A stretch of 5,338 bases of DNA from Candidatus Nanoarchaeia archaeon (lineage in GTDB: Archaea; Nanobdellota; Nanobdellia; Tiddalikarchaeales; Tiddalikarchaeaceae), in contig JAQVLH010000085.1 of assembly GCA_028704265.1 (NCBI GenBank), positions 1-5,338 on the forward strand. Direction: 5' to 3'. The notes below the pieces were generated by a model. The model worked only from the letters and a program-made list of their open reading frames with translations. It was not told where the DNA came from and ran no database searches. How positions within the stretch are numbered: the first letter of the stretch is position 1; each line of letters begins with the position of its first letter. The position numbers were made by a program, and so were the translations under genes. Positions 1 to 5,338 of the stretch are shown one piece after another.

Positions 1-304
1 TAAATGCATTTTCTAAACCATGCTTTCCGATAAAAAGACCAAATTCAAATAGAACATTATCTCTTACTGTTTGATAATTTTTTTTCCTTATTTTAACAAT
101 ATCATCTTCACTAAAAATAAAAATTCCATAGTCATATTCTTCGAATGTTTTTATTAAAGCAGGTAATGTATATTCACTTGTTTTAACTGCAGTTTCCCAT
201 AATTTTGTATATGCATATTGATTGTTTAAAAACATGTGAATTGCATGCGCATATTTTACATTTTCCTTGGATGAACCGATAAATATTCTAGGTTTTTGTT
301 CCAT
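1..304 (-). CDS. TIR-like domain protein (CAP12/PycTIR type), N-terminal 101 codons, runs off left edge
   Basis: The ATG at 304-302 opens a frame that stays open to the left edge, giving 101 residues. The protein starts MEQKPRIFIGSSKENVKYA, the opening beta-strand and SS turn typical of the predicted nucleotide-binding TIR-like family (CAP12/Pycsar effector TIR). Further family marks are LW at 35-36, the hydrophobic strand YDYGIFIFSEDD at 57-68, and VRDNVLFEFGLFIGKHG at 80-96. E87 in the RDNVxFExGLF motif is the likely catalytic glutamate for NAD+ cleavage. In known family members this TIR domain depletes NAD+ after a partner domain binds a cyclic nucleotide. The C-terminal partner (STING-like, transmembrane or other) lies outside the window, so the trigger is unknown. 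The start is supported by the family N-terminus beginning within a few residues of the Met. No Shine-Dalgarno is seen. The OLD gene lies 233 bp upstream on the same strand. The family call rests on motif recognition only. Confidence 0.88.
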   Translation of the reverse strand, partial: MEQKPRIFIGSSKENVKYAHAIHMFLNNQYAYTKLWETAVKTSEYTLPALIKTFEEYDYGIFIFSEDDIVKIRKKNYQTVRDNVLFEFGLFIGKHGLENAF

Positions 305-364
305 ATGTTATAGTTTGTTAAATTACTATTCTGTCATTTTTCATAGTACAATTTTTTATGGCTT

Positions 365-443
365 GGTTGTAACGGTTGAAGCCACGCCCATTGCAGGCAG
401 TGCAAATCCAATGCCTGCAGTGGGTGTAGGTGGTGTTAGCACC
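365..443 (-). repeat. GC-rich imperfect palindrome (element 1), possible recombination site between OLD and TIR genes
   Basis: The core is a 13-bp stem, 387-399 with 412-424 (CCCATTGCAGGCA against TGCCTGCAGTGGG, one G-T wobble), around a 12-nt loop. Outside it GCCAC (381-385) can pair with GTGGT (430-434). Next on the left arm only come seven unpaired bases, GGTTGAA (374-380). The outer boxes GTAAC (369-373) and GTTAGC (435-440) pair with one bulged A. The segment 366-449 is about 56% G+C by hand count, far above the neighbouring genes. The arrangement matches element 2 at 2542-2676. There is no T-run after the stem on the minus strand, so it is not an ordinary intrinsic terminator. Likeness to integron attC sites is in layout only. 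The outer boxes do not fit RYYYAAC/GTTRRRY exactly. Confidence 0.6.
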
Positions 444-496
444 TGTGGGTTATTATTGTTTTGCCATTTTCCTAATCCTCTTAACGCTTTCAGTCA

Positions 497-516
497 TGAT
501 TATTATCCAATAATCA
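497..516. repeat. Perfect 8-bp hairpin after the OLD stop codon
   Basis: TGATTATT (497-504) pairs perfectly with AATAATCA (509-516) around the loop ATCC. It lies about 20 bp beyond the OLD stop codon. The stem is AT-rich and has no U-tract on either side, so a terminator role is weak. It could act as a 3'-end stabiliser or simply be part of the coding-like remnant that spans it. Confidence 0.4.
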
Positions 517-537
517 CCGCCTGAATAATTTCTTTTT

Positions 538-2427
538 TTAAATTACCTCAACTTCTTTTTGTAGCTTTTGTAAAAAAGCATAATATTTTAAATCGATATT
601 CTTTACTTCTAAATTTTCAAAAAGGAGGCTTTTAAATTCATTAATAATTTGCTTTGTTTCTTCTTTATTTTTTTGTGTCGATAACCATTTATCAACATTA
701 GAAATAACTCCTTTTGAATTTGCAATGAAGTCTGGCTCATTTATTAATTCAAGGTAAAGGTCTTTTATTTTTTTTATGTTTGATTTAATATAATCGAGTT
801 TTAAAAAATCTTCACCAGTTTTAGCTAAACAAGAGTCATCTATTTCCAAATATGTCTTCCATTTACCAATACCATGTAATTTTCCATATTCAGCTTTCCT
901 TTGATTTGCGGGTTCATCTGCATCAGTAATAATTATGCATTTTCTGTTTACAGATTCAAATATAGGAGTTAGGGTTTTGACCCCTTTAACTCCATTTGAT
1001 TGACAGCATCCATATGTGGTTAGTTTTTTGCAAAATGATTTTTTCTTGAACGAGTTGTTTTCTAAAGCAGTATTAAAAAGTTTTTTATCTCTCCAACCTT
1101 CAAAAATTATATTCTTTTGTTTCATTATTTCGTACATTGAATATCCAATTGCTTTAAAAATTACTTCTTCCTCAAAAAGGTCTGTACCATGTGCTGTTTT
1201 TAAATTTGTTATCTCCTTTTCTTTTGTTACAATTAAATGTCTTTCAATAAAATCATTATCAATCATAAATATTGAATGAGTAGAAGCTACAATAAAATTA
1301 TTTATTGAAACCCTTTTTAACTCGTCTCTTAAATATTTAATACCTGATGGATGTAAGCTAATGTCAGGTTCATCAAATAAAATCAGTGTGTTTTCAAGTT
1401 CTTCATTTTTTGCACATACTGAAATTAAGATAAGAAAAGTTACAAATCTTTTAAACCCATCGCTTCGTTGTGCGAGTGGGTATTTATTTTCTTCTTGAAT
1501 AGCTGAAATTATATTATCTCCATTATGGGTAAAAGCGAATGAAATATCCGGATACTCTTTCCATACTTCTTTGAAATGATTTGTTGCTTGATCTGATACT
1601 CTTTTTAGCAAGTTATCAAATTGATTCCCTTTAGCTTTCATTGCTTGACTTATAGCTGTTTTTATATCAGTTATTCCAGCTAAATTAAATAATATTTTAA
1701 GTGGAATACAAACATTCTGGTCAGTTATGAAAGAATTAATATTAATGTTATTTGGTAACAGATTTTTTTCATCATATTGCCAATAAATTGTTTCAGGGTG
1801 ATTCAATTTTACATACTCTATAATTTTTGTACCAATAAGAACACTAATTTCATCAATACTAATGTCTACAAAATCTCCTTTATTAATATCTTTATGTTCA
1901 TCAACATTAACAATAAAGCTGTTATAAACTGTAAGCGCTTCTCCCTCTTTCCTTTTTATATAATTTTTATAACGTTTAATATTTGGTAAAAACTTGTAAT
2001 AATTATTAAGACTCCAATAAGCATAATCCTTAACACCACTATCAAGATTTATACGGTAGATACCTTCATTTCTATTTTTACAAAACTCAATTAAAGTATA
2101 TTTGGTTGATAAAAAACAAATAATTTTTGAAGTATTATTTAAAAGAATTTCCTTTTTTAATGAATTAAAAATATTTTTAATTTCAAGGTCATTTAACTTA
2201 AAAATGAAAAACACATGATAGTCGTTCTCAAATTTTTCATTTGGCAAAAATTCTCTTTTATCTTCTATAGTTGGTTTAATTGGCGGAGAAAGAAATGATA
2301 ATGCCCGAATAATGTTAGATTTTCCGCTTTCATTTTTACCAACTAATATTTTGAAAGATGGTGTAAAATCAAAAGTCAATTCTTTTATTGATCTAAAATT
2401 TTTTATTTGGACCCTATCTAGTTTCAT
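538..2427 (-). CDS. OLD-family ATP-dependent endonuclease (ABC ATPase plus Toprim)
   Basis: A complete 629-residue protein. It opens MKLDRVQIKNFRSI, the usual N-terminus of SMC/RecF/OLD-type ATPases, followed by Walker A GKNESGKS (30-37). The signature-like segment LAQRSDGFKRF is at 318-328, Walker B LILFDEPD at 348-355 with D352 and E353, D-loop SLHP at 357-360, and switch histidine in STHS (H384). The C-terminal Toprim domain has IFEGWRD (441-447, E443) and TDADEP (501-506, D502 and D504), which bind the catalytic metals in this family. D447 stands where many members have a second Glu. Residues 60-300 form the variable insertion expected between Walker A and the signature. Family members cleave or nick DNA and include P2 Old and the Gabija subunit GajA. 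No UvrD-like GajB partner lies downstream, so this looks like a stand-alone (class 1-like) OLD, although the next gene is a TIR-like effector. The AUG at 2427 fits the family N-terminus. No clear promoter or Shine-Dalgarno is seen upstream. Confidence 0.93.
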   Translation of the reverse strand: MKLDRVQIKNFRSIKELTFDFTPSFKILVGKNESGKSNIIRALSFLSPPIKPTIEDKREFLPNEKFENDYHVFFIFKLNDLEIKNIFNSLKKEILLNNTSKIICFLSTKYTLIEFCKNRNEGIYRINLDSGVKDYAYWSLNNYYKFLPNIKRYKNYIKRKEGEALTVYNSFIVNVDEHKDINKGDFVDISIDEISVLIGTKIIEYVKLNHPETIYWQYDEKNLLPNNININSFITDQNVCIPLKILFNLAGITDIKTAISQAMKAKGNQFDNLLKRVSDQATNHFKEVWKEYPDISFAFTHNGDNIISAIQEENKYPLAQRSDGFKRFVTFLILISVCAKNEELENTLILFDEPDISLHPSGIKYLRDELKRVSINNFIVASTHSIFMIDNDFIERHLIVTKEKEITNLKTAHGTDLFEEEVIFKAIGYSMYEIMKQKNIIFEGWRDKKLFNTALENNSFKKKSFCKKLTTYGCCQSNGVKGVKTLTPIFESVNRKCIIITDADEPANQRKAEYGKLHGIGKWKTYLEIDDSCLAKTGEDFLKLDYIKSNIKKIKDLYLELINEPDFIANSKGVISNVDKWLSTQKNKEETKQIINEFKSLLFENLEVKNIDLKYYAFLQKLQKEVEVI

Positions 2428-2492
2428 TTTTATAAAATATTTTTAATTTTTTTTAATTCAAATACGATATATTTTAATAATTTAAGTTTTTT

Positions 2493-2508
2493 AGGCGGTG
2501 TTTTAGCA
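2493..2508. repeat. Box matching the right arm of element 1
   Basis: AGGCGGTGTTTTAGCA here matches AGGTGGTGTTAGCA at 428-441 in the same orientation, with one substitution and a two-base TT insertion. The copy lies 66 bp upstream of the OLD start; the other is about 95 bp beyond its stop. Thus the OLD gene is bracketed by related boxes. The function is unknown. An unrelated coincidence is possible at this length, but the boxes are G-rich in an AT-rich setting. Confidence 0.35.
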
Positions 2509-2541
2509 TGATATTAATATTGTCGTTTTCTTTTACCCATT

Positions 2542-2676
2542 GGTGCTAACGGTCGAGTGCATATGCCGTAAGGGATTGCGAGAGATTCCTTATCAAGTTA
2601 CACGAAAAGTTGAAGCGGGCTACAAACCTTCGCATACCAATGAAAACCTTATTGGCTATACCGCATGTTGGCAGCT
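2542..2676 (-). repeat. Imperfectly palindromic intergenic element (element 2), possible cassette recombination site
   Basis: Outer boxes GCTAAC (2545-2550) and GTTGGC (2667-2672) pair with one G-T wobble. Six unpaired bases GGTCGA (2551-2556) follow on the left arm only. Then GTGC (2557-2560) pairs with GCAT (2663-2666), TAT (2562-2564) with ATA (2658-2660), and GCC (2565-2567) with GGC (2654-2656) around a bulged T2657. Inside is a separate hairpin, TAAGGGAT (2569-2576) with ATTCCTTA (2585-2592), loop of eight. A short CCAAT/ATTGG pair (2637-2641, 2651-2655) competes with the closing stem. The total span of about 130 nt with long-range terminal pairing resembles integron attC sites or a dispersed intergenic repeat. 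The left box and bulge (TAACGGTYGA) are shared with element 1. The stop codon of the upstream gene lies inside the element. Confidence 0.6.
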
Positions 2677-4700
2677 GGGTTTTTATTTATTTTTTCAATG
2701 TTAGTTTCCATTTTTCCTTTGAAAGTTATGTATGTAGAATAGATTTTATTGACTTTTGCAACTACTTTCACTCTTTCAGAATCTGACTCTTTAAATAATA
2801 TAATACCCTCTAATTCTTTTTGTTTGATTAAAATTTCATTTGAATTTTCTTTTATTTCAGATAAAATAGATTCTATTGAATGGTCAAGTGACAAATTTTG
2901 TTCAATTTGTTTCTCATATTTTGCTGAATCAATTTCTGTTTTTGCAAAACAAAGACTGTCTCTTGAATTAGATAATAAATCTTTTAAAGTATTCTTATTT
3001 TTACTTAATAATTCATTTAAAGCTGAAAGTTGATTCGAATAGTTACTTAAATCTTTAATCAAGTATTCGTAATTTGATTTTGCATTATCAAATTGAGTTG
3101 GAAGCATAGCCAAATACTTATTTCTAACTTTCTCTATTTCATTTAGACAATAATCAAATTTGCTAAATGAATTTTTATATTCCGTAATCTTCGAAAAGTA
3201 GTTACTCGCATTATCATAATCACGTTCTAAAAGACTTGATGTTAATAAATCTAGTGTGTCTTTAATGTATTTATCAAATACTCTTCTTTCAATAAGACTT
3301 TTTCTTGTACTTAATTCTCCAAAAAGTTTAGTGCTTTTAAAAAACTGAACTTCATTTATAGAAGAGAAAGTATTAGTATAAAAGTAAATTTCACTATGAA
3401 CTTTTTTTATATCGTTCAAATTATTATAATTCAAACTTTTTTGTTTGTTAATTAGCGCAACGATTGAATCAACATCTTCCTTAAAGGAAAGTTTAAGATT
3501 CAAGCTCGTTTTAGTTACTGTATCTATGAGTGCTTTGAAACGGTTCAAATAAACCGAAGATGAAAATATTTCAGGTGTAGTTACACCAATTCTTTGATTG
3601 TAATAACTATCATACCCAGCCGCCAATTCTTCAATGGTTGCGTTATTATTAGTGAGTTTTTCAATATACTTATAATTAAAGAGAAACCGCAATAATTCTT
3701 GTTCACACTTTTTTTGAGAAGGAGATAATAACATACTATTCTCTTCAAGAAATGCTTTTGATTTATCCAATAGTGAAATTGACAATGTATTAAATGTATT
3801 ATTATTAATAATCTGAGAAGGCAATAAATCATTTAAATTTAAGTAATTAGTATATCCGATTTCGACAATAAAATATGGGTGAGAAATATATCTATTTGTG
3901 GAATCTTTCTTCGTCATGTAAACGTCTACAACTTTCCCTGTTGTAGTAGTATCAAATTTAATTTCAAATTTTTCATTTGGAGACAGACCTATTAACTTTG
4001 GCATTACAATATGAGCATGATATTTATATCTATAAATGTCATTGTCGTCAAAGTCAATTAATGTAACTGTTGCTTTTCCAGAAAATCCTCTTGTGTCATT
4101 TTCAACAACTGAATTGAGTGCAGCCATCCCATCATTAAGTATATCTAGAATCCCAGATGAAGGATTTGCAAACTTTGTAGGGTCTTTCAATACAGATTGA
4201 ACAGATTGGAAAATAAATTTAGTGGCATCAGAAACAACTTTCATTTCTCCCATCTCAACAATTGAAACTTTTGGAGTGTTTGTGGTATTAAGTTTGACTG
4301 GTCTTAATCCCAATATTGCAATTCTCCGGGCAATATTGATGTCAAATGAATTTTTAGTCTTTTTTAATGCAAAAAGTGGATACTCAAGAGTATAGTCATC
4401 TGATTGTATAAGAACTTTTGCTGTTATAAACTTTAATTTTCCACGATAATTTTTACTTAGATATTTACTTTGATTAGGCAATTCAGGTATAGTTACATTG
4501 TTAAAATAATCAAAATTGTGCAAATAAATATTTAAAGCAAAATAAGGATAATCAATAGGAGTCACTTTAGCATCTGGTTTAAATTCTAAGGGTTTATCAG
4601 CAGTGATACTAATTTCTGATGATTTCTGAGATAAAAGAGAGGTAGATATTCCTATCAATATCATTACCCAAAATAACTTCATCTGTGTTTTCATAATCAT
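2649..4700 (-). CDS. Uncharacterised exported protein, 683 residues
   Basis: I do not recognise the family. The N-terminus MIMKTQMKLFWVMILIGIST is a classic signal peptide: Lys residues, a hydrophobic core at 8-19, then small and polar residues, with likely cleavage near SLLSQ (21-25). The mature protein should therefore be periplasmic or surface-located. Residues 30-290 look beta-rich and contain two similar strands, YPYFALNIYL (51-60) and HPYFIVEIGY (274-283), a hint of duplication. Residues 300-670 are Lys/Glu/Asn/Ser/Leu-rich and mostly helical, with likely coiled coil at 540-680. No nucleotide-binding or catalytic motif is evident. There are no lipobox and no obvious type IX secretion tail. 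The last ten codons and the stop lie inside the palindromic element at 2542-2676, so the native C-terminus may have been replaced. M1, M3 and M7 are all possible starts; M1 is taken as the longest. It is separated by 221 bp from the OLD gene. Confidence 0.85.
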   Translation of the reverse strand: MIMKTQMKLFWVMILIGISTSLLSQKSSEISITADKPLEFKPDAKVTPIDYPYFALNIYLHNFDYFNNVTIPELPNQSKYLSKNYRGKLKFITAKVLIQSDDYTLEYPLFALKKTKNSFDINIARRIAILGLRPVKLNTTNTPKVSIVEMGEMKVVSDATKFIFQSVQSVLKDPTKFANPSSGILDILNDGMAALNSVVENDTRGFSGKATVTLIDFDDNDIYRYKYHAHIVMPKLIGLSPNEKFEIKFDTTTTGKVVDVYMTKKDSTNRYISHPYFIVEIGYTNYLNLNDLLPSQIINNNTFNTLSISLLDKSKAFLEENSMLLSPSQKKCEQELLRFLFNYKYIEKLTNNNATIEELAAGYDSYYNQRIGVTTPEIFSSSVYLNRFKALIDTVTKTSLNLKLSFKEDVDSIVALINKQKSLNYNNLNDIKKVHSEIYFYTNTFSSINEVQFFKSTKLFGELSTRKSLIERRVFDKYIKDTLDLLTSSLLERDYDNASNYFSKITEYKNSFSKFDYCLNEIEKVRNKYLAMLPTQFDNAKSNYEYLIKDLSNYSNQLSALNELLSKNKNTLKDLLSNSRDSLCFAKTEIDSAKYEKQIEQNLSLDHSIESILSEIKENSNEILIKQKELEGIILFKESDSERVKVVAKVNKIYSTYITFKGKMETNIEKINKNPAANMRYSQ

Positions 4701-4816
4701 ATGTATTTATTTTTTAACCTTGCAACCAACTTGTTTATGGGTATAAGAAACCTGCACCAATATAACAGATTTTTGTAGTGTTAGTGAAGGTTTTTGTAAA
4801 TAAGTTGTACTTTGTT

Positions 4817-4849
4817 TGTTTTTAAATTGTTTTTATAAGTCTGTTTTTA
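4817..4849. repeat. Three copies of TGTTTTTA in the intergenic region
   Basis: TGTTTTTA occurs at 4817-4824, 4828-4835 and 4842-4849, start-to-start spacing 11 and 14 bp. The last copy forms the palindrome GTTTTTAAAAAC (4843-4854). This lies upstream of the exported-protein gene and just downstream of the candidate promoter on the minus strand, so it would sit in or near its 5' leader. It could be an operator cluster, but AT-rich sequence gives such words by chance. Confidence 0.25.
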
Positions 4850-4860
4850 AAAACATTCAC

Positions 4861-4868
4861 CAAATGTA
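4861..4868 (-). promoter_or_regulatory. Candidate Bacteroidota -7 box for the exported-protein gene
   Basis: The minus strand reads TACATTTG, an exact match to the Bacteroidota -7 consensus TAnnTTTG. No clear TTG is found at the expected -33 position, which is T-rich sequence bordering the 18-bp tandem repeat. If used, transcription would start near 4854 and leave a leader of roughly 150 nt before the ATG at 4700. The rest of the 270-bp gap between the two genes shows no gene. Confidence 0.35.
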
Positions 4869-4884
4869 AAAACATAAAATGGTT

Positions 4885-4926
4885 AAAAAAAATAAAATGA
4901 ATAAAAAAAATAAAATGAATAAAAAA
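4885..4926. repeat. 18-bp tandem repeat, two perfect copies plus a partial third
   Basis: The 18-bp unit AAAAAAAATAAAATGAAT occurs at 4885-4902 and again, identical, at 4903-4920, followed by six more matching bases. A degenerate half-copy, AAAACATAAAATGG, precedes it at 4869-4882. It lies between the alpha-2-macroglobulin stop and the candidate -7 box of the next gene. A slippage-prone tract here could vary in copy number. Confidence 0.85.
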
Positions 4927-4970
4927 TGCAATAGGAATTTATGAAGCAATCATTTCTATCTTTTACCGGC

Positions 4971-5338
4971 TCAATTTTTCACTATAATAGTTTCCCCTTT
5001 TTTCCAGTATTTATGTTCATTTGTATAATACAAATAAGCTCTTGAGGCAATTGCTTCAAAATTTCCTTTGATTTCAGATTTTAGATCCAGATTAACTTCA
5101 ATGATTTCATTAGGTTTCATTTGCCTAAAATAAAGAATGAGCAGATTTCCGGAGATTTCATAAAAATCAAATACATTTTTCTCTTTAAGTTCTTTTAATT
5201 GCCAGGATTGAAGACTTAGCCCACCTGGAATACCTATAACAGCTACCGTAGATGGCAATCCATTATTGAGTATATTCGAAAGTTTAATATTGAATCTGGC
5301 TGTCTCACCTAGTTTAATTGATTTATTGACCATATTGG
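4971..5338 (-). CDS. Alpha-2-macroglobulin-like protein, C-terminal 122 codons, runs off right edge
   Basis: This is the 3' end of a large gene. The frame stays open to the right edge, and the Met at 5333 is preceded by an in-frame AAT, so it is probably internal rather than the start. The sequence matches the receptor-binding-like C-terminal domain of bacterial alpha-2-macroglobulins. Its marks are VGIPGG-type motif AVIGIPGGLSL, WQLKEL, FDFYEISGNLLILYFR, the KPNEIIEVNLDL strand, and the diagnostic ASRAYLYYTNEHKYW followed by G. Family members are periplasmic or outer-membrane-anchored protease traps, often paired with PBP1c-like proteins, though nothing about the partner is visible here. It ends with TGA at 4973-4971 with no obvious terminator. 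It is likely part of the chromosomal backbone and so may mark one edge of the accessory segment to its left. That boundary is an inference. Confidence 0.85.
   Translation of the reverse strand, partial: NMVNKSIKLGETARFNIKLSNILNNGLPSTVAVIGIPGGLSLQSWQLKELKEKNVFDFYEISGNLLILYFRQMKPNEIIEVNLDLKSEIKGNFEAIASRAYLYYTNEHKYWKKGETIIVKN

Larger units (their letters stand above)
356..542 (-). pseudogene. Coding-like remnant (frame-shifted) downstream of the OLD gene
   Basis: On the minus strand this stretch reads like protein in two successive frames. The first frame is open from 542 and includes NYSGGDYWIIIMTES, then goes off track and stops at 455-453. A second frame, open from CTG at 493, continues with LKALRGLGKWQNNNPQ, then a Pro/Thr/Ala/Gly-rich tail, and stops TAA at 358-356. 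Together they suggest one short C-terminal peptide of about 60 residues broken by a frameshift near 485-495. One possible cause is loss of one copy of a CTGAAAGC-type direct repeat. The plus strand is also open across the region (267-524), so coding strand and status are uncertain. Its base composition is richer in G+C than the flanking genes. I do not recognise the peptide. It may be part of a dispersed repeat rather than a former gene, and it overlaps the palindromic element at 365-443. Confidence 0.3.

Noticed and set aside
267..524. 85-codon plus-strand open frame
   Set aside because: Its first part is antisense to the well-supported TIR-like gene, and the rest follows the GC-rich palindromic region. 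The minus-strand reading looks at least as protein-like, so I do not call it a gene.
1016..1279. 87-codon plus-strand open frame inside the OLD gene
   Set aside because: It is antisense to the Toprim-coding part of the OLD gene, with composition explained by that gene's codons. The same applies to the frame at 1777-1989.
538..2427. Gabija system (GajA plus GajB)
   Set aside because: No UvrD-like helicase gene follows or precedes the OLD gene within the window, so only a stand-alone OLD call is supported.
2458..2493. CAAATACG (minus strand CGTATTTG) as a promoter for the OLD gene, and the tiny MLKHRLKNLNY frame near it
   Set aside because: The -7 match lacks the leading TA and has no -33 TTG. 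The eleven-codon frame is too short to support.
2569..2592. Hairpin inside element 2 as an intrinsic terminator for the exported-protein gene
   Set aside because: The 8-bp stem is not followed by a U-tract on the minus strand. It is better explained as the inner arm of the larger palindromic element.
2749..3033. 94-codon plus-strand frame, and the 83-codon minus-strand frame at 3581-3832
   Set aside because: Both overlap the 683-residue exported protein in other frames and show no recognisable protein features.
4755..4786. Possible third attC-like element upstream of the exported-protein gene (TAACA/TGTTA with CAC/GTG arms)
   Set aside because: It lacks the GGTYGA bulge and GCYAAC/GTTRSC boxes, is only about 30 nt, and is AT-rich, so it does not match the other two elements.
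1..5338. CRISPR array, tRNA, rRNA or retron RNA
   Set aside because: I found no regularly spaced direct repeats beyond the 18-mer duplication, no tRNA-like cloverleaf, and no reverse transcriptase to support a retron.

Overview
This window is AT-rich and all four convincing genes lie on the minus strand, so transcription runs from right to left. The sequence points to a Bacteroidota bacterium. Start codons are preceded by A-rich sequence rather than a Shine-Dalgarno motif, there is one perfect TAnnTTTG-type -7 promoter match, and the rightmost gene ends in a bacterial alpha-2-macroglobulin C-terminal domain of a kind common in that phylum. No phylogenetic marker is present, so this assignment is an inference.

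Layout from right to left: (1) 5338-4971, the 3' end of a large alpha-2-macroglobulin-like gene that enters from outside the window. (2) 4970-4701, a 270-bp non-coding gap with an 18-bp tandem duplication, three TGTTTTTA motifs and a possible promoter. (3) 4700-2649, a 683-residue exported protein of unknown function. (4) 2676-2428, a gap holding a 130-nt imperfectly palindromic element that also supplies the last ten codons of the exported protein. (5) 2427-538, a complete 629-residue OLD-family protein (ABC ATPase plus Toprim nuclease). (6) 537-305, a gap holding a GC-rich palindromic element that overlaps a frame-shifted, coding-like remnant. (7) 304-1, the first 101 codons of a TIR-like (CAP12/PycTIR type) protein that runs off the left edge.

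The biological theme is probably anti-phage defence. An OLD nuclease and a TIR-like NADase-type effector sit in tandem, but they are 233 bp apart and separated by a structured element, so they may be separate modules rather than one operon. The most unusual feature is that the two intergenic elements share a layout. Each has outer boxes of the type GCYAAC...GTTRSC, a one-sided 6-7 nt bulge reading GGTYGA, and inner stems. They have the same orientation relative to the genes, and each lies just 3' of a gene. This resembles an integron-like or otherwise cassette-based array, although the boxes do not match the canonical attC consensus and no integrase is visible.
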